64,000 bases of DNA from contig BGZK01000209.1 of assembly GCA_005406025.1 (NCBI GenBank), positions 310,001 to 374,000 on the forward strand. The letters are read 5' to 3'. Below, piece by piece: positions 23,990-36,550 of this stretch. The DNA comes from Eumeta japonica. Taxonomy: Eukaryota; Arthropoda; Insecta; Lepidoptera; Psychidae. Numbering within the stretch: the stretch's first letter is position 1; every line of letters starts with the position of its first letter. The notes beneath the pieces are model-generated. The model was not told where the DNA came from, did not search any database, and saw only the letters and a program-made list of their open reading frames with translations. The position numbers and the translations under genes are program-made.

Positions 23990-26440
23990 GCACGTGCAGC
24001 ACGGTACACGTGATAGAAGTGAAATTTCTTAAACTTAGGAACGTCATTTATAATAAAGTTTTAATACTTCAAACTTACATACAATCAAACAAATCAGGAC
24101 ACAAACGTAAAAAGATTGAATGATCACAGAACACAATGACAAATGTTAATTATACAACGCGCGGTTCCTCAGCTTATATACAGCGTCTGACGCGTAAGCT
24201 ACAACGCGAGCATGCGCGACACTATCGCTATCGATTATATCGCTTTGTATCATTGTGTATAGAGAATGACTCCTTTTTGCTCCACTTTCATGGCGCCAGA
24301 AAGTAGAGATTTCTTTTTCCTTCTCTCAATGTTACATCTTTTTTCTCTCTTGTGTAACGAAAAATGGCTAACGTGATGGGTCCTTGTTTCATTCTCAATA
24401 CTCGTTAATTATAGATTAACGAATGACCGCCTAAGAAGTTTCACTTCGAAAAGTTATCGGTATGAGTCCGAGTTTAAAGAAAGAAATTTATTAAAAAACT
24501 AATAGCAAATTGAAGGTTAACATGATTGATACTGAGTCTCTTCATAAAATTTTATTTACTTTGTGTAGCGTTTACGTACAATTTAGAGAATTCGTATTTT
24601 AAAGAGTGATAATGACATTTAGTACAAAAATATCTTGGGGGAAATTCTGGAAAGTTTATATAACTACAAGATATTAATCAATATTTAAGATGGCAACTTA
24701 TAAAAGCTATAAAAAACCTATCAACAAATTTGACATACATGAATAAAAATGTATATATATATAGTAGCCTCTTTCAAGTAGAAAACTTTAAATAAGGGAG
24801 GAATAATCTCGCCTTCGAGTTTTATCATTGCCTCCATTGCTCTTGGTTGCCGGTCGCTTCGCATTTCAAGGGCCTTAATATTGAAAGTATTTTAGAAACA
24901 TTTTAAGAAGTTACCAATTTGTTAAAGTACATTCGATTTTTTTCTTGTATTGAACTAAATTTATGAAATTCGTTTGATTTGACTATGCTTCGACATCGTG
25001 GTTTATTATTGTCATTTGATATCGTTCTTATTAGTGAACTAGCTGGGTGTGTAGCTTGCCTACATAATTAATTCCCGTAGCGTCGCTATCATGGACCTTC
25101 TTTTTTCGTAGCGATCGATTTTGATTTCGATCCCGGTCTATCTTTCGATTTCCATCACGGTCACAGTTTTGATTCTGATTTCTGATCCCGTCCTCGCACT
25201 CGTATCTGACCCCAGTGTCGTTCTCAATTTCGGTTCTGTCCCCGCTTTCGATTCTGATCCTGGCCCCGTTCTGGTCCGATTCCACTCTCCGTCCCGCTTT
25301 TAATTCCGATTCCCTTACCAGTCATTGCTCCAATTTGACCGAAGCAGAGGGCAAATAATAATCTCAAAATAAAATATAAGTTATATTGGAGATAAGGTAG
25401 CTTTCTACAAATTATTAAAATCTTATTACATATTAACACTTGTTCGAGTATAAATGGGTTTTTTTTTAGTTCAGAAGTTACACGCAATGTTTTTTTTTAT
25501 TAACTTCCAACAAATAATCAAAAATCGGATCTAACGAAATTCTTAACTGAAATAAAAAGTTGCGCTATAACACATGGATGACTAATATTTCGTCCGTATT
25601 CATTTGTGCAAGAGTATGCATAGTGACAAAAAAAAACAGACTGGAAAAGAGATAGAAATAACGCTAAAAGAATAATATACGTTCTCATATATAACTTAAA
25701 GGTTATTTACAACCGCGTCGGAACATTATTCTCCGTGCGGTAAAAGTTCACCTTGACCTCGCGCCGCGTCGCCCCCGCAAGGCTGGGCGGGCGCAGTCTA
25801 GACTTGCGCCGGCCGCGCCCACTACACCCACTTTCGCAACTAAACCCTCGTGGGCGTCCCCGCCGCGACACCACCGCTAAGATCTCTATCACGCACGGTG
25901 GCCGATAAGAATAACCTTGTCTAGTACAAGAAGCTATGCAATAGCTGAAACCGCTTCTTATAAACTGTGACCCGTAAACGGCATGGAACACGCCCGTTAG
26001 CCGAAAGCGCTGCGTCAGATCCCACCGCTAACGTAACACAATTCTAAAACTAACCGTCAGATTTCTCGTATGTCGATGTCTCGTATATCGTGTGCGAATT
26101 GCGTGTGTATTTGCGTAATCGTAGTATTCGCATTATTTAGATACTCCCTTATGTACTCTAAAATAACTAATATGTATAGCGTGTTTGAATGTATATTGTT
26201 TCAATTTTGTTTTTAAGGACTTCAAACAATATAGAAAACTGTTTTACATGAGGGTGTTTACACGGGGTAAAATGGAATGTTATTTGTTGTAAAAAAATTG
26301 CAGTTTGAATCGGTAAAAGAATAAGAAAATTAATTAAAAGAATTCAATTGAATGTCAAAAAACATAAGGGTGATGTTTATCGGTTTAGTTGAAACGTGTG
26401 AATTATCAAGACTACATAATTCTTCTGGTGACTACATTCA
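23990..26440. other. Non-coding stretch
   Basis: No supportable gene. It includes a T- and C-rich block near 24260-24350, a GATTCTGATCCCG-type degenerate tandem repeat at 25108-25315 whose open frames on both strands are artefacts of the repeat, and a CpG-rich island at 25735-25880. Confidence 0.5.
25108..25315. repeat. Degenerate GATTCTGATCCCG tandem repeat
   Basis: About 200 bases made of imperfect hexamer- to 18-mer-scale units around GATTC(T/C)GATCC(C/T)G. It translates into low-complexity D/S/V- or R/N/G-rich frames on the two strands, which are not genes. It is the longest of four related blocks in this window (others at 16256, 19200 and 42885). Confidence 0.6.
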
Positions 26441-26610
26441 TTAACCGACTTCAAAAAAAGGAGGAAGTTCTATATTCACCTGCACGATTTTTTTGATGTA
26501 TGTTGAGTGATAACTTCGTCAATTGTGGACCGATTTACAAATTTGTTTTGTAACAGAATTCCAAAAATCAAATAATAACCCATTCAAAAAACGTATCAAG
26601 ACCCAGATCT
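26441..26610 (+). mobile_element. Interspersed element fragment (GACTTCAAAAAAAGGAGGAAG type)
   Basis: Begins TTAACCGACTTCAAAAAAAG and continues GAGGAAGTTCT, then a T-rich run with GATGTATG. I know this head as a very common repeat in lepidopteran and other insect genomes, though not its class. The far end is not clear. Confidence 0.5.
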
Positions 26611-29600
26611 TAAAAACAGGCTACTATTGTATTATATTTAAATGCTAATGCCGTTTAGCCAACGATGTAATAGATTTACGTTTCAAATGTCAAAAAATAT
26701 ACCTGAAGTAAAATAGACCTTCTGGTCGGTTGTGTCCTTCTTGTATTTTTTGAATAAATGATAAATTTATTTTAACCTTTAATTAAGCTTTATAAACACC
26801 TGATATTGAACTAAAATAATTTTCTTTCTTTTAATGCTATCTTTCTCTATCGGACTAAAAGACGTTTGAATAAACCACATTTAATAATTATCATTATACA
26901 TTAATTTAAAGAAAAAAATTTGCCCGAATTGAACACGAACAAACTTTATGAGCGTCTGAAATTACATAGATCGCTTTGGTGTGGTTAGCTCGGGTACGTG
27001 CGGATACGCACACTGAATAAATGATACGACTCATTAAAACCTCGTTCGCTCATTTTACGATTTGACGGTCTATATTATAGAAAACAAAAAAAAATCCTAC
27101 AAGAATTTATTTCATTTATTTTTTTCAAGAGTACGCAAAAATAAGTAATACGATATTATACCTAAGGATATTGTGTCAAAGTTTTAGTCCGTCCTTGGAA
27201 ACGATGTTTTCCTAACAAAGAGAAATCTAGAAAACAGCAGTGAAAGGCCAAGTAAATATCGTATTTCACGAGACAAAGAATATCCTTATAGTATATATAT
27301 TTTCGGCTGGCGACAGTGGCTTATGTAATCAAACAAACCTCGTTTACCATTTACAAAAGTGATTACATTGTCTTCATGTACGTATTACAAGTATGCTCAT
27401 GTTATGTACTTATGTACTTATACATAGATATATTATTTGTACACATTTAAGTACGGTGCTAAGTCTTATTATTAATTATATATCAGGATACTAAATTATG
27501 TAGGAATATAAAATGTACGAATGAATATTGATAGAACTCCAATATAAAATAATTGTAACATTATTTTATAATTTGATTTAGGAAATTTCACCTTGACTTT
27601 TAAAAGTGTCAACGATTTTAACAATATTTTAATGGTTATTTCAACATAGTACAGGTTACGCTCAGGTAATGCTAAGTAATGAAAACTCTGTACTTGGTTT
27701 CACTGTCACTGTGATACCACGAATACCACGCGACATGGGAGATTTGTGACCTTTGACATTAGCACGATCCAACAATTTGTGATAATGGGGCCGATTTACG
27801 ATACTGATCGTCACAGGATAACGACCACTGAGTTATCTATTGGAGTTCTAGAATATTGTAAGATTAGGTTGTTTCGAATGTCTTATAATTCGAATCAGTT
27901 CGTCTATGCCCATAATGACTGATCGAAATCCAAATCTGACAGCCGTTAAGCGAAGGCCCATCCGTTGCGGAGCTGCGTTATGTAGCGTCCCGACTGCGCC
28001 ACCGACGTGCGCATTTACACGGGCGGCGGGGAGCGCCGGGCGGGCGCGCCGCCTGCGCCGAGACGGCCGGCGCGACCGCCCGGAGCCCCCGAGACACGAG
28101 ACCCAGACGGAAATACCTCGACCCCTATACGGGTCCGTGAACTTTTAGCGCTTCCCGTGATTTATCGCTGTCGTGCTCTCAGCGTTTCGGGGTGAATCCG
28201 TGCTGTGCGTTATGCCCGTTATCGCGGACTATGCGAGGGTGCGTCGTCGTGGCGTATAATCGTCCGACACCGATCGACGTAAAAAACTTTCAGGGTTTGA
28301 CGCCATTCGGGGCAAGAGTAGGGAATAATAGCGTCACAGTTCGCATTGATAAGTTCTTTGTTTGTTTTATGGTACTTGAATTTATCTATGAAAGGTATGT
28401 ATCTACTCTTAAAATTAGAATACTTATATTGATCGTAAAGTGATTCTGCTGTGAATTGCTAATGCTGATTATATTTAATATCAATTTCTGGACAAACGCC
28501 ACAGGTTTTTAAAGAATCTGGTGCAGCTTGTAAAATTCAGTACTAAATTCGATTTCAAGCAAATTTAACAATTAAAAAAAATCATGTAATATATTATAAT
28601 TAATAGATTCGGCCTAGATATTTTGTTATTTATTCATTCATAACTCATAATATACATTTTTTTCATACAAATAATACACAAAATTAAATACTTGTGAAAG
28701 ATCAGAGCTAATAATTTTAAATCACCTATATTATTACATAGAAACTTTTCAATTGGCAAATCCAAGTAGTCGTGATCGACAGTATACAGACAATACGAAG
28801 GCTACGTTGCTAGTATACGACAAGTTAGTTAAATAATACCATACACTGACACAAACACACAGAAGCACACTCTACACGCACACACGCGCACACACACCTA
28901 ATCCTCTTCGTGCACATTAAATTATCCGAAACAATGACGTAGATATCCTCCGCGGTGACGTAGCACTCCACCGCTGGCGCCGCGCCAGCGCCTTTTGTCC
29001 GCGCGCGCCGGTACACAATGCCTGTTACCAGTTATTATACATGTCACGGGACGCGCGACGCATAATACAACAGATATTTAAGGTGACGCGAAACTGTATA
29101 GGCGGCCCATTGTTGTAGTGGATCAAGCTAGTGTTGAAAAAATAAAAGTTTTCTAAACTGAATCGTCTTTCACGGATTGTCACGGACGCTTAAACTGGGC
29201 AAATATTATGTGTATTGTAAACAGGAAGTGAAAATTAAACCCACACCAATATATGCATGATGGAAATTCAAAAAAGAAACGAATTAATTTCTAGAGACGC
29301 ATTTATGTGGAGACCATTACCGAGAGCGCAAACCTGAAGTCAAAACCATGGCAAGAAAATTCTTAAGCTTTTGGTTAATATTTTTAAGGAAAGTTACAAT
29401 ACGTATAACAAAATCCACAAAATGTTATTACAAATATTTTTATCTGTAATATTTTTGAGAATTTAATTTTTCCCGAACCCCGATGAGTTTGTAAAGATGA
29501 AAAATCTAATTAATGTTAATAAGTCTTAATGTATTAAGCCGATTTTACTGTGAACTAAACTACATCAATTAAAAATGAAAAAAAGCTTTTCAGAACCGGT

Positions 29601-30023
29601 CGCACCGAATGAGCTCGTTGACGTTTTTGTATGCCTGCAGTAGTGTAAGAGCGCACACGCCGCCACCCGCGGGCGCCGCCCGACTCGAATTAACACCGAC
29701 TGCCAAAGATGTTGGCCGAATTCGGCGCATTTTAATTGCATTACCTTTTAAATACCTATATATTACATATAAATGTAAAAGGATATAATTGTTGCTGCCG
29801 AAACAATTCGATTCTACATTATTTTGACACTTAAAATAATTTTAAAAAGTGACTTAGGAAATGTAAGCAAAAAAAAATTTAAATTTCAAACGTTTTAGTA
29901 TAAAAAGATGTGACAGAGCTTGTAGACAGTGATAGTAATATGGATAAATTAAAGGTAACAATAAATTATATGTAGTCATATCGAATGTACCTATTAAAAA
30001 TTGTGCGTGTTCTAATTTCACCA
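26611..30023. other. Non-coding stretch with a CpG-rich island
   Basis: AT-rich DNA without a gene. Bases 27950-28340 are CpG-rich and give three overlapping open frames (27906-28443) that I attribute to composition. A (CA)n-like microsatellite lies at 28859-28900, with another GC-rich patch at 28965-29010 and one at 29650-29700. Confidence 0.45.
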
Positions 30024-30065
30024 CTGTCGTACGCGCCGACGCGGGGTCGTCGGCGCGTACGACAG
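30024..30065. repeat. Perfect 17-bp GC-rich hairpin
   Basis: CTGTCGTACGCGCCGAC (30024-30040) is the exact reverse complement of 30049-30065, separated by an 8-nt loop GCGGGGTC. The stem is GC-rich in AT-rich surroundings. Flanks do not extend the pairing. Confidence 0.85.
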
Positions 30066-30965
30066 AGTTAACGCGCGTACTGCGTAATGCCAGTTTCCTT
30101 TGTCCAAACGTCTCTTGAGTCGGAACAGAATCGCGCAATTCCGGGAAAGTCTTTGAAGGAATGGCGCACATCTCGAAGAACGCATTGTGCAGTAAACGCG
30201 CTTACCGATGGAAAAATGAACAAAATTCTCCATTCCTTCCATAAACGATATGCATACCGAATCGAGTAAATTTTTGTAAGCTGTAAGCTTTTTTACGACT
30301 CTTTATGAGACACATTTTTAGAATCCCTGTACAAAAAAAAAATTTGGTTCTGTCTGGACTGTTCTACGATGATTTCTTTTTTGGCATATTTCGTTATTGA
30401 AACTCTAAAAGAAAAAAAAATAATAAAAGATTTTAGCATATCAAAATATGATATAACTTTCAATAATCAAAATCTTGTGCGCTGTAAATGAAGAAACTTA
30501 CAGGTGAATCGCAAAATTCAATGAACTTTCAACAGACTAAAACCACCGACCGTCAGTTCGGAACAAAAAATGAAAATTTCTTTGTTGCATTCGGACGAGT
30601 CGCGGATATTTAGCACTTCCTGTTGGACGCGCCACGGCACGTAGTCCAAAGGTTGGACGAATAAACGATGAGTTGTTAACCAGAAACGATGATTAGAAAC
30701 ACGTTGCGAATTTAAAGTGTTTATGAGCTCGAATAAAGTACACATATGCACGCACACGCAGTTTACCCTTAAAAGTAACATTATCAATGAAAATTGATGT
30801 ACTTTTTCATATCTTACACAATTCGATATGAGATTATTCATATATCGAACTGTGAAACATATGTTCCGCTAACGTACAAATTCTACAATTAAGTAAGTGT
30901 ACTTATATACGTATATGTTTCGTTCCACAAAAATTTCACAATCCAATATTCTGTCCGTAACTTAC

Positions 30966-31203
30966 CGCTCCTATACTGTTCGACGCGCATTATATTTGTA
31001 TACACAACAAACGCCGACGTCGTAAACACGAGCGCGGGGCGGGCCGCGGCCGCGCTCACGCGCCAGCCGTTCGGCTCGTCCTTCGTGGAATAATAAATCA
31101 CCAATTTATTAGTGATTCCGCGTCGACGACCCGAATCACGGCAGAGGAGCGTCTTCTGAATCACCACGGCGCCGGATCGTATGACGTGTGTTCTGTGTCT
31201 CAC
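30966..31203 (-). other. Exon-like GC-rich minus-strand frame ending in a donor
   Basis: On the minus strand an open, GC-rich frame of about 80 codons runs without stop to 30966 and is followed exactly by GTAAGTTAC, a consensus 5' splice site. The translated part is mixed and protein-like (for example LVIYYSTKDEPNGWRV). It begins without an upstream ATG, the only ATG in it being near its end. A TATAAAAT lies upstream on the same strand near 31247-31254. It may be a first exon, a leader exon of a non-coding RNA, or simply a CpG-rich regulatory block with a chance donor. No partner exon was found. Confidence 0.3.
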
Positions 31204-33194
31204 CCTAATCGCTATACTATTTAATTCCGGGGGCGCAATACGTGTGCATTTTATAAAGAAAAAATAATTTAGCGCGTAAATTAAGCAATAAAATAATATT
31301 ATTTACTGTAATTATAATAAATATCAATAAAAAAAAAGTTTCGAATTTGTTTGAAGGTTATTTTGTATAATTTTGGTTTAAAATAAATGCAAGTCCTTAA
31401 AATAATGTGCGTTTTTTTTCGTAATGTAATATTGAAGAGCGGGGCATGCAAATATTGCTAGAAATCCAGGGAGGCTCAACAAAAGAAAGGTTGGAAAACT
31501 GTAGATTAAAGGGATGACGCCTAAAACGTATTGTAGCCAATATTTAATAGTTGTTATTGAAAATCCTATGATCAATATTGACATCCACGCACATAGTCAC
31601 GACTATATGCCGGATAATAAATAACCAACGAATACATTATAAGAAATCCAGAGTTGTTTAAGAAAAATAGTGATAGATATAATTTCAATACGAGAAGTAA
31701 AAATACACTGCGTTACCATGTTAGTCGAATACATACGGTCCAGAATTTATTTATTCGTTCTTTCACTAGATGACTTCGTGTGCGCATCAGGATATACGAA
31801 ATTATATAAAAATTTAAAACCTCTATTTAAACAAAATACTTCGTAAAAAAGAGTATTATATAATTTATTAATATTTAAAAGACAAAATAAAATATTCATA
31901 GACATCACCAGCTCGACTTCGTACACATATTTGTTTCTTTTTCTAAAAGTGTTATATATGATTGTGATTCTGAAAATTTTGGTTTGAAAAAAGCTCACGT
32001 TTTTTCCTCGTTTTTATTGAGGGATAACTAGTACGTTATGAACGAGTAGCAATTAAAAAAAAAACTGGTAAAATTTTGAAATACTGCGTATTCTCAAAAT
32101 GAAATTATGTATTTATGTATTGCGAGTGTTATTTTACAACTTACAAAATAAATATTACTATTATTTAAAACTGAATTTAAAAAAAAAATAATTAGTGTAG
32201 ATCCTAGTCTACTCATTTTACAGGTCGTAGTTGACAGACGGGGACACGTCGATCCACAGGCTGCCTTTTCACCGTCCAATACCAAGCAGGTTAAGCTCGT
32301 TTTATAAACTACTTTAGCAATTTCATTACTTTTCTCGAGAACCGTTCATTCCAATGTTTACCTTTTTTTCGGCATTATTGATCCATATGAGGTTATTCTT
32401 TGCATATCGATCGATACACGGCGGTTGCTATAGGTCTACTTGTATAATATCACGTGACAGCTATGTTATTACAAGTACCTACCGACTAAGTAATAAAATA
32501 GTAGTCAGTAATAATAGATTCGTTTCTGATCGTTTCAATAATAGTTTGGAATTGTGACGCACTTGGCGATGAGACAAATATCGGGGACTTATTCACGACG
32601 CTCGTGAAGTCCCCGATATTTTCCTACATACAGTCGCAGAACCAGTAACTTAAGCGATCGATCCTAGAAGTTAACCCTTATGGATATCTTAAATATGTTA
32701 ATGGATGCTTCGTTACATCAATGTCATTATATAAAAAGATGACTAGCAATTTATTTACAAAAATGTGTAATTGACATATAACACCACGCCAATATATGCA
32801 ATAATAGAAATTTGCACAACCCGTTATATACGAGACAACAATAATATGATAAAATAATAACAGCTGGTGTAATTCGGCAGCAAGGAGTTGTCGTGTGATA
32901 GGCGTATGTATTTACTTCGGGGACTTACATTATTCGTTAAAAGTTCACACAAAAGAATGGTTTGACTGCACTTATATAAATTCACCGTAGCTCGGAAACT
33001 TAAATTGAAGTACTAACGAAGTGACCGTCATCTAAAAATGATTCAAGACTGGCTTTTGCCCGCAACTCCATTCGCATGGACTGCAATATTTAGACCGTTT
33101 TAAAAGCGCTCTCGTGGCGTTTATTAATATTTTTCTTACATGACCACTTTAAATGACCTCTCTAATGTATAAAGGACAGTACTACAGAGAGGCC
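31204..33194. other. Non-coding stretch
   Basis: AT-rich DNA without a supportable gene. It holds the hairpin at 32576-32621. Reading frames here are rich in phenylalanine, isoleucine, lysine and asparagine, as expected by chance. Confidence 0.45.
32576..32621. repeat. 15-bp inverted repeat with inner stem
   Basis: AAATATCGGGGACTT (32576-32590) pairs exactly with 32607-32621. After a 3-nt bulge an inner stem CACGA/TCGTG (32594-32598 with 32602-32606) closes over a 3-nt loop. Confidence 0.75.
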
Positions 33195-33525
33195 AAGCTG
33201 TATCTCTGGTTCTAACCAATCGGATTCGGTAGGGTAGAATTATTTGATTTTTTTTAATTTAAATTAATTAGATGAACTATGGCTTAGATGTTAAGTCGGA
33301 CCCCGAACTACCGAACTGTGAAACCCTCATCAAAATCCGTACAGCGGGTTTTGCGTGATGCGATAACAACATACAAACAGACAGACAGACAGACGGAAAT
33401 ACTAAAAATTGTTGTTTTGGCTTCTGTTGCTCTAATAAAGACCCCCACATCATTTTCTTTTTAAATTTCCTTAATGTACAGACATCGACCTATTTCATTA
33501 TTATTGTATTATATGTATAGATTTA
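33195..33525 (+). mobile_element. Non-LTR/SINE tail fragment
   Basis: Contains the phrase CATCAAAATCCGTACAGCGG and (ACAG)5 at about 33377, followed by an AT-rich tail TTGTATTATATGTATAGAT. This is the widespread insect retroposon 3' tail in which a short conserved phrase precedes ACAGACAG runs. No coding sequence survives. Confidence 0.55.
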
Positions 33526-33996
33526 CCGGTATTGTAGTATTATAGATGTCGCTAAAATCTGCGTTATAAAAATCCTACAGTAAAACAGCTGGGCCAACAA
33601 CAAAATTAGAGTCCATACAATAGGACTCTAAAATAATTGCAAAGTCTCATCAAAATGTTCCAAGTACGCTGTGTTACTAACGCAAAAAAAAAAAGCGTGA
33701 TTTATCAAAGTAATGACGGGAACTGTATAAACCTTAAATTCTACAATTTAAACTGTAAACTCGCTTTTCACAATTAATATTTAAATGTTATGTACTTAAA
33801 GACTTTTTATAAATTATTACACTGTGTGTATATTCCTTATTACGTGCTTTTTGTATCTCTAACAGATTAGGCAGCAAATTATATGAAATCTCGCTAACGA
33901 ACAACCTTCCTCATGTTCCATTCATTAATATCAGCAATACCGTAATCTCTTCAGTGATAAGAAAAATTTTAATATGCGTATATTTTTTTAAATACA

Positions 33997-34102
33997 GGCT
34001 CTTTTTTAAAAGGCCGGCATGTACGAGCGATTCCACTGGAGTTTTAGGTGTACATAGGCGGCGGTGATCGCTACCCTCTGGTGGTTCGCACGCACGTTTG
34101 AC
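33997..34102 (+). mobile_element. Non-LTR tail fragment (as at 16070-16190)
   Basis: AAAAGGCCGGCA, a short spacer, and ATAGGCGGCGGTGATCGC in the same order and orientation as after the reverse transcriptase relic at 15680-16141 (AAAAGGCCGGCA...ATGGGCGGCGGTGACG), so it is probably a second, truncated tail of a related element. Confidence 0.6.
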
Positions 34103-34512
34103 CCTTAAAAAAACTTAATATAAAAAAACAATCAAAACCGTATATTCGTGGAGTAGTTCTCAAGGTTAGCACATACAAACAAACAAGAGAAGTGTATCAC
34201 AGACTTCATTTTAAGTCATCTAGCTTTTTCCCACAGTTCTACCCACGTAAATATTATCCTGCTTCCATTACCAATTCCGATTTTAATTTTACATATTTTC
34301 GATTTCAAACCCTTTCCTTTTTCGTTTCGTTCTCGCTTTCCTCTTCTTTCAACTCTCTTACATCACATTTCTTTCTCCTCCTCCGCCCCATGACTCCTCT
34401 TCTTTTCCTTCGCCCTCTAAATACTTATTTATCGTCGGCTCACCCCTTCCCTGCTAAGCAAAGCAAATATATATGTATTTTACTTTATTTTTATTACGGA
34501 CATATACAATAT

Positions 34513-35185
34513 TAGCTGTGCCCGCGACACTGCTTGCGTGGACTACAGAATTAGGTTTTTCTTTTATCAATAACATAGACTTTTGCTGGTGATGTTAATT
34601 ATGAAATAAATATTAATATGACAAATATTTTTATTAAAGCATACTTTTAGATATTTTAGATGTTCCGTGTATTTTTTGTTTCCTAATTTGAAAAAATGTA
34701 TCTTATTTATATCAAAGCCTCTTTGTATGCAGTAGCAGTCGTTTTATTAATGAACGAAAGTCCATTAATAAAACGACAGTTTAAACCGACGTCCACAGTT
34801 AGATGTTATTTCAAAGACATAAATACTTGTCGAGGATCATACTTAGAAGATAGACATAAGCTATCCCGAACCAATCTGTAGGTCTTTTAAGATCTATAAT
34901 CACATAACACATTAATGTGATATATGTTACGGTTTACTCAGTGTAAGTCTTTTAAGGGCCTCAAAGACATCTTGTTTCCACCTTGATTCACGATTATCGT
35001 CACTGTTAATTTGGTAAGTCATTTTATTTTATATAAGAAAATATATACATACTATAATTTAGACCAATAATTAGTTATGAATTAAGAAAAAAACACATCT
35101 AAATCGGCTAAGTGGTTCTCGTGTGAAAATTATACAAAGGGACTGACAAACTGACATACAGACATTAAGTTTTATAATATATATC
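34513..35185 (+). mobile_element. Non-LTR-derived element with internal hairpin
   Basis: Opens with TAGCTGTGCCCGCGACACTG, the GCCCGCG...GCGTGGA head seen in many lepidopteran retroposons, and ends near CATCTAAATCGGCTAAGTGG, GACTGACAAACTGACATACAGAC and an AT-rich tail. It carries a perfect 15-bp inverted repeat at 34738-34777. There is no usable reading frame. Confidence 0.5.
34738..34777. repeat. Perfect 15-bp hairpin
   Basis: GTCGTTTTATTAATG (34738-34752) is exactly complementary to 34763-34777 across a 10-nt loop AACGAAAGTC. It lies inside a retroposon-like stretch. Confidence 0.8.
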
Positions 35186-35539
35186 GATATAAACTATTTG
35201 ATTTGTATCGATTAACGTTATATTTTACACACTTTACTTGTTCGCTATATATTGTGTGTATAATCTTCTATAGGATTACATTTCAATACGACGACAATGT
35301 CATTCTTTTCCTTTTTCTCAGTTAATGCTGAACATTAGCAAGTTGTGAAAAGCAAACGTATGTAAATTAGTCGGTAAATATCATTGATATCTCAATAAAT
35401 ATATCAACGGTAATTGCATTAAAAAAATATTATATGTTTATTTTACATATGTTTATTTTGTACACTTAGAAGATTAAGGCAACTTTTTTATTTGTAAGCC
35501 GACTGTAATTAAATAGATACTAAACGTTAAAAGAAGCTT

Positions 35540-35645
35540 GCTGCAATAATATCAGTGACAACCGCATTCAAATCGGTTAAGCCGTTTCTGAGATTAGCAT
35601 GCACATATACACAGATAAACAGGCAAACAGACAAAAATTCAGATA
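35540..35645 (+). mobile_element. Retroposon tail fragment
   Basis: CATTCAAATCGGTTAAGCCG, a short spacer and repeated ACAGA/CAGGCAAACAGAC phrases: the same kind of tail as at 35100-35170. Fragment only. Confidence 0.5.
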
Positions 35646-36011
35646 AGATTTTTTTTTTTTCTTGGTAACACAAGTATGTATGATGTACATAAATATATAA
35701 TAATTTGTTTTTTTTTTAAATATAATATATATATATATTAATTTAATGTATAGACACGGCTCGTTTACTATTTTATTAAATGTATAGATAATGTTTGTTG
35801 CATATGTAAGACGTTATGTAGTTTTTTTTTTTTATATTGTTTGTAGCGTATAAGTTAGGTAGTAGTAAGAAATAAAAGCAGCCATTTTTCATGTTATATG
35901 ACGCTCTAAAAATGTTAGGCATTGCTAATAATACTCTTGGATCATTTGTCGTAAACCAAACTTATATTAAAACGTAGTCACATAACATACATATTTCCAT
36001 ACAAAAAAAAA

Positions 36012-36478
36012 TTGGTTGCCTGTAAAGTCGGTATACGGGCGAAAGTTTTACGTGACAACGACTTTGAATGGTAAAATCATTTTAATGTGAATATTCATTC
36101 GTATAGTAGGAAGAAGGATGAAATAATAGTAACAATTTAAAACATTTATTTATACAAAGAATTATATTTAAAACATTAATTTATACAAAGAATCTCGCAC
36201 TGAATTTCATATTAACAAAATTTTATTTTTACCTTTACACATACATACGTATTTATATACAAATATACATACAATAACTTGCAATACATTTGCAAGCTAT
36301 GCACTAATTCTCTAGTGCTGCGCGCGGCAGACCGATCATAGTTGAGTGGGAGAGAGACGCAAGGCATTCGGCGGGCCTCTCTCTCGTTCGGTGACTCATC
36401 GTAACGTTACCGAGCGTTACACTTTTTCATAAGTGACTCCCAGCCGCAACCTAATTTAAGACGTTGTCACGTCAAAAA
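36012..36478 (+). mobile_element. 467-bp unnamed element, copy 2
   Basis: Same orientation as copy 1 (23523-23989), one base difference in 467. It is inserted among retroposon tails: 36479-36550 carries another GTAAATCGAAAAAGTGGTTC...AACAGACAGACAC phrase directly after it. Near-identity and clean junctions indicate a recent insertion, a recent local duplication or gene conversion. Confidence 0.82.
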
Positions 36479-36550
36479 TAATAATGTAAATCGAAAAAGT
36501 GGTTCTCGAACTATAGCAGAAATACAAATGAACAGACAGACACAAGAGAA

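Noticed and set aside
25031..25303. Charged D/R/N/G-rich frames on both strands
   Set aside because: They are translations of a degenerate tandem repeat, not proteins.
27906..28443. Three overlapping plus-strand frames
   Set aside because: CpG-rich composition explains them; arginine/proline/alanine-rich with no domain, and no splice or promoter pairing.
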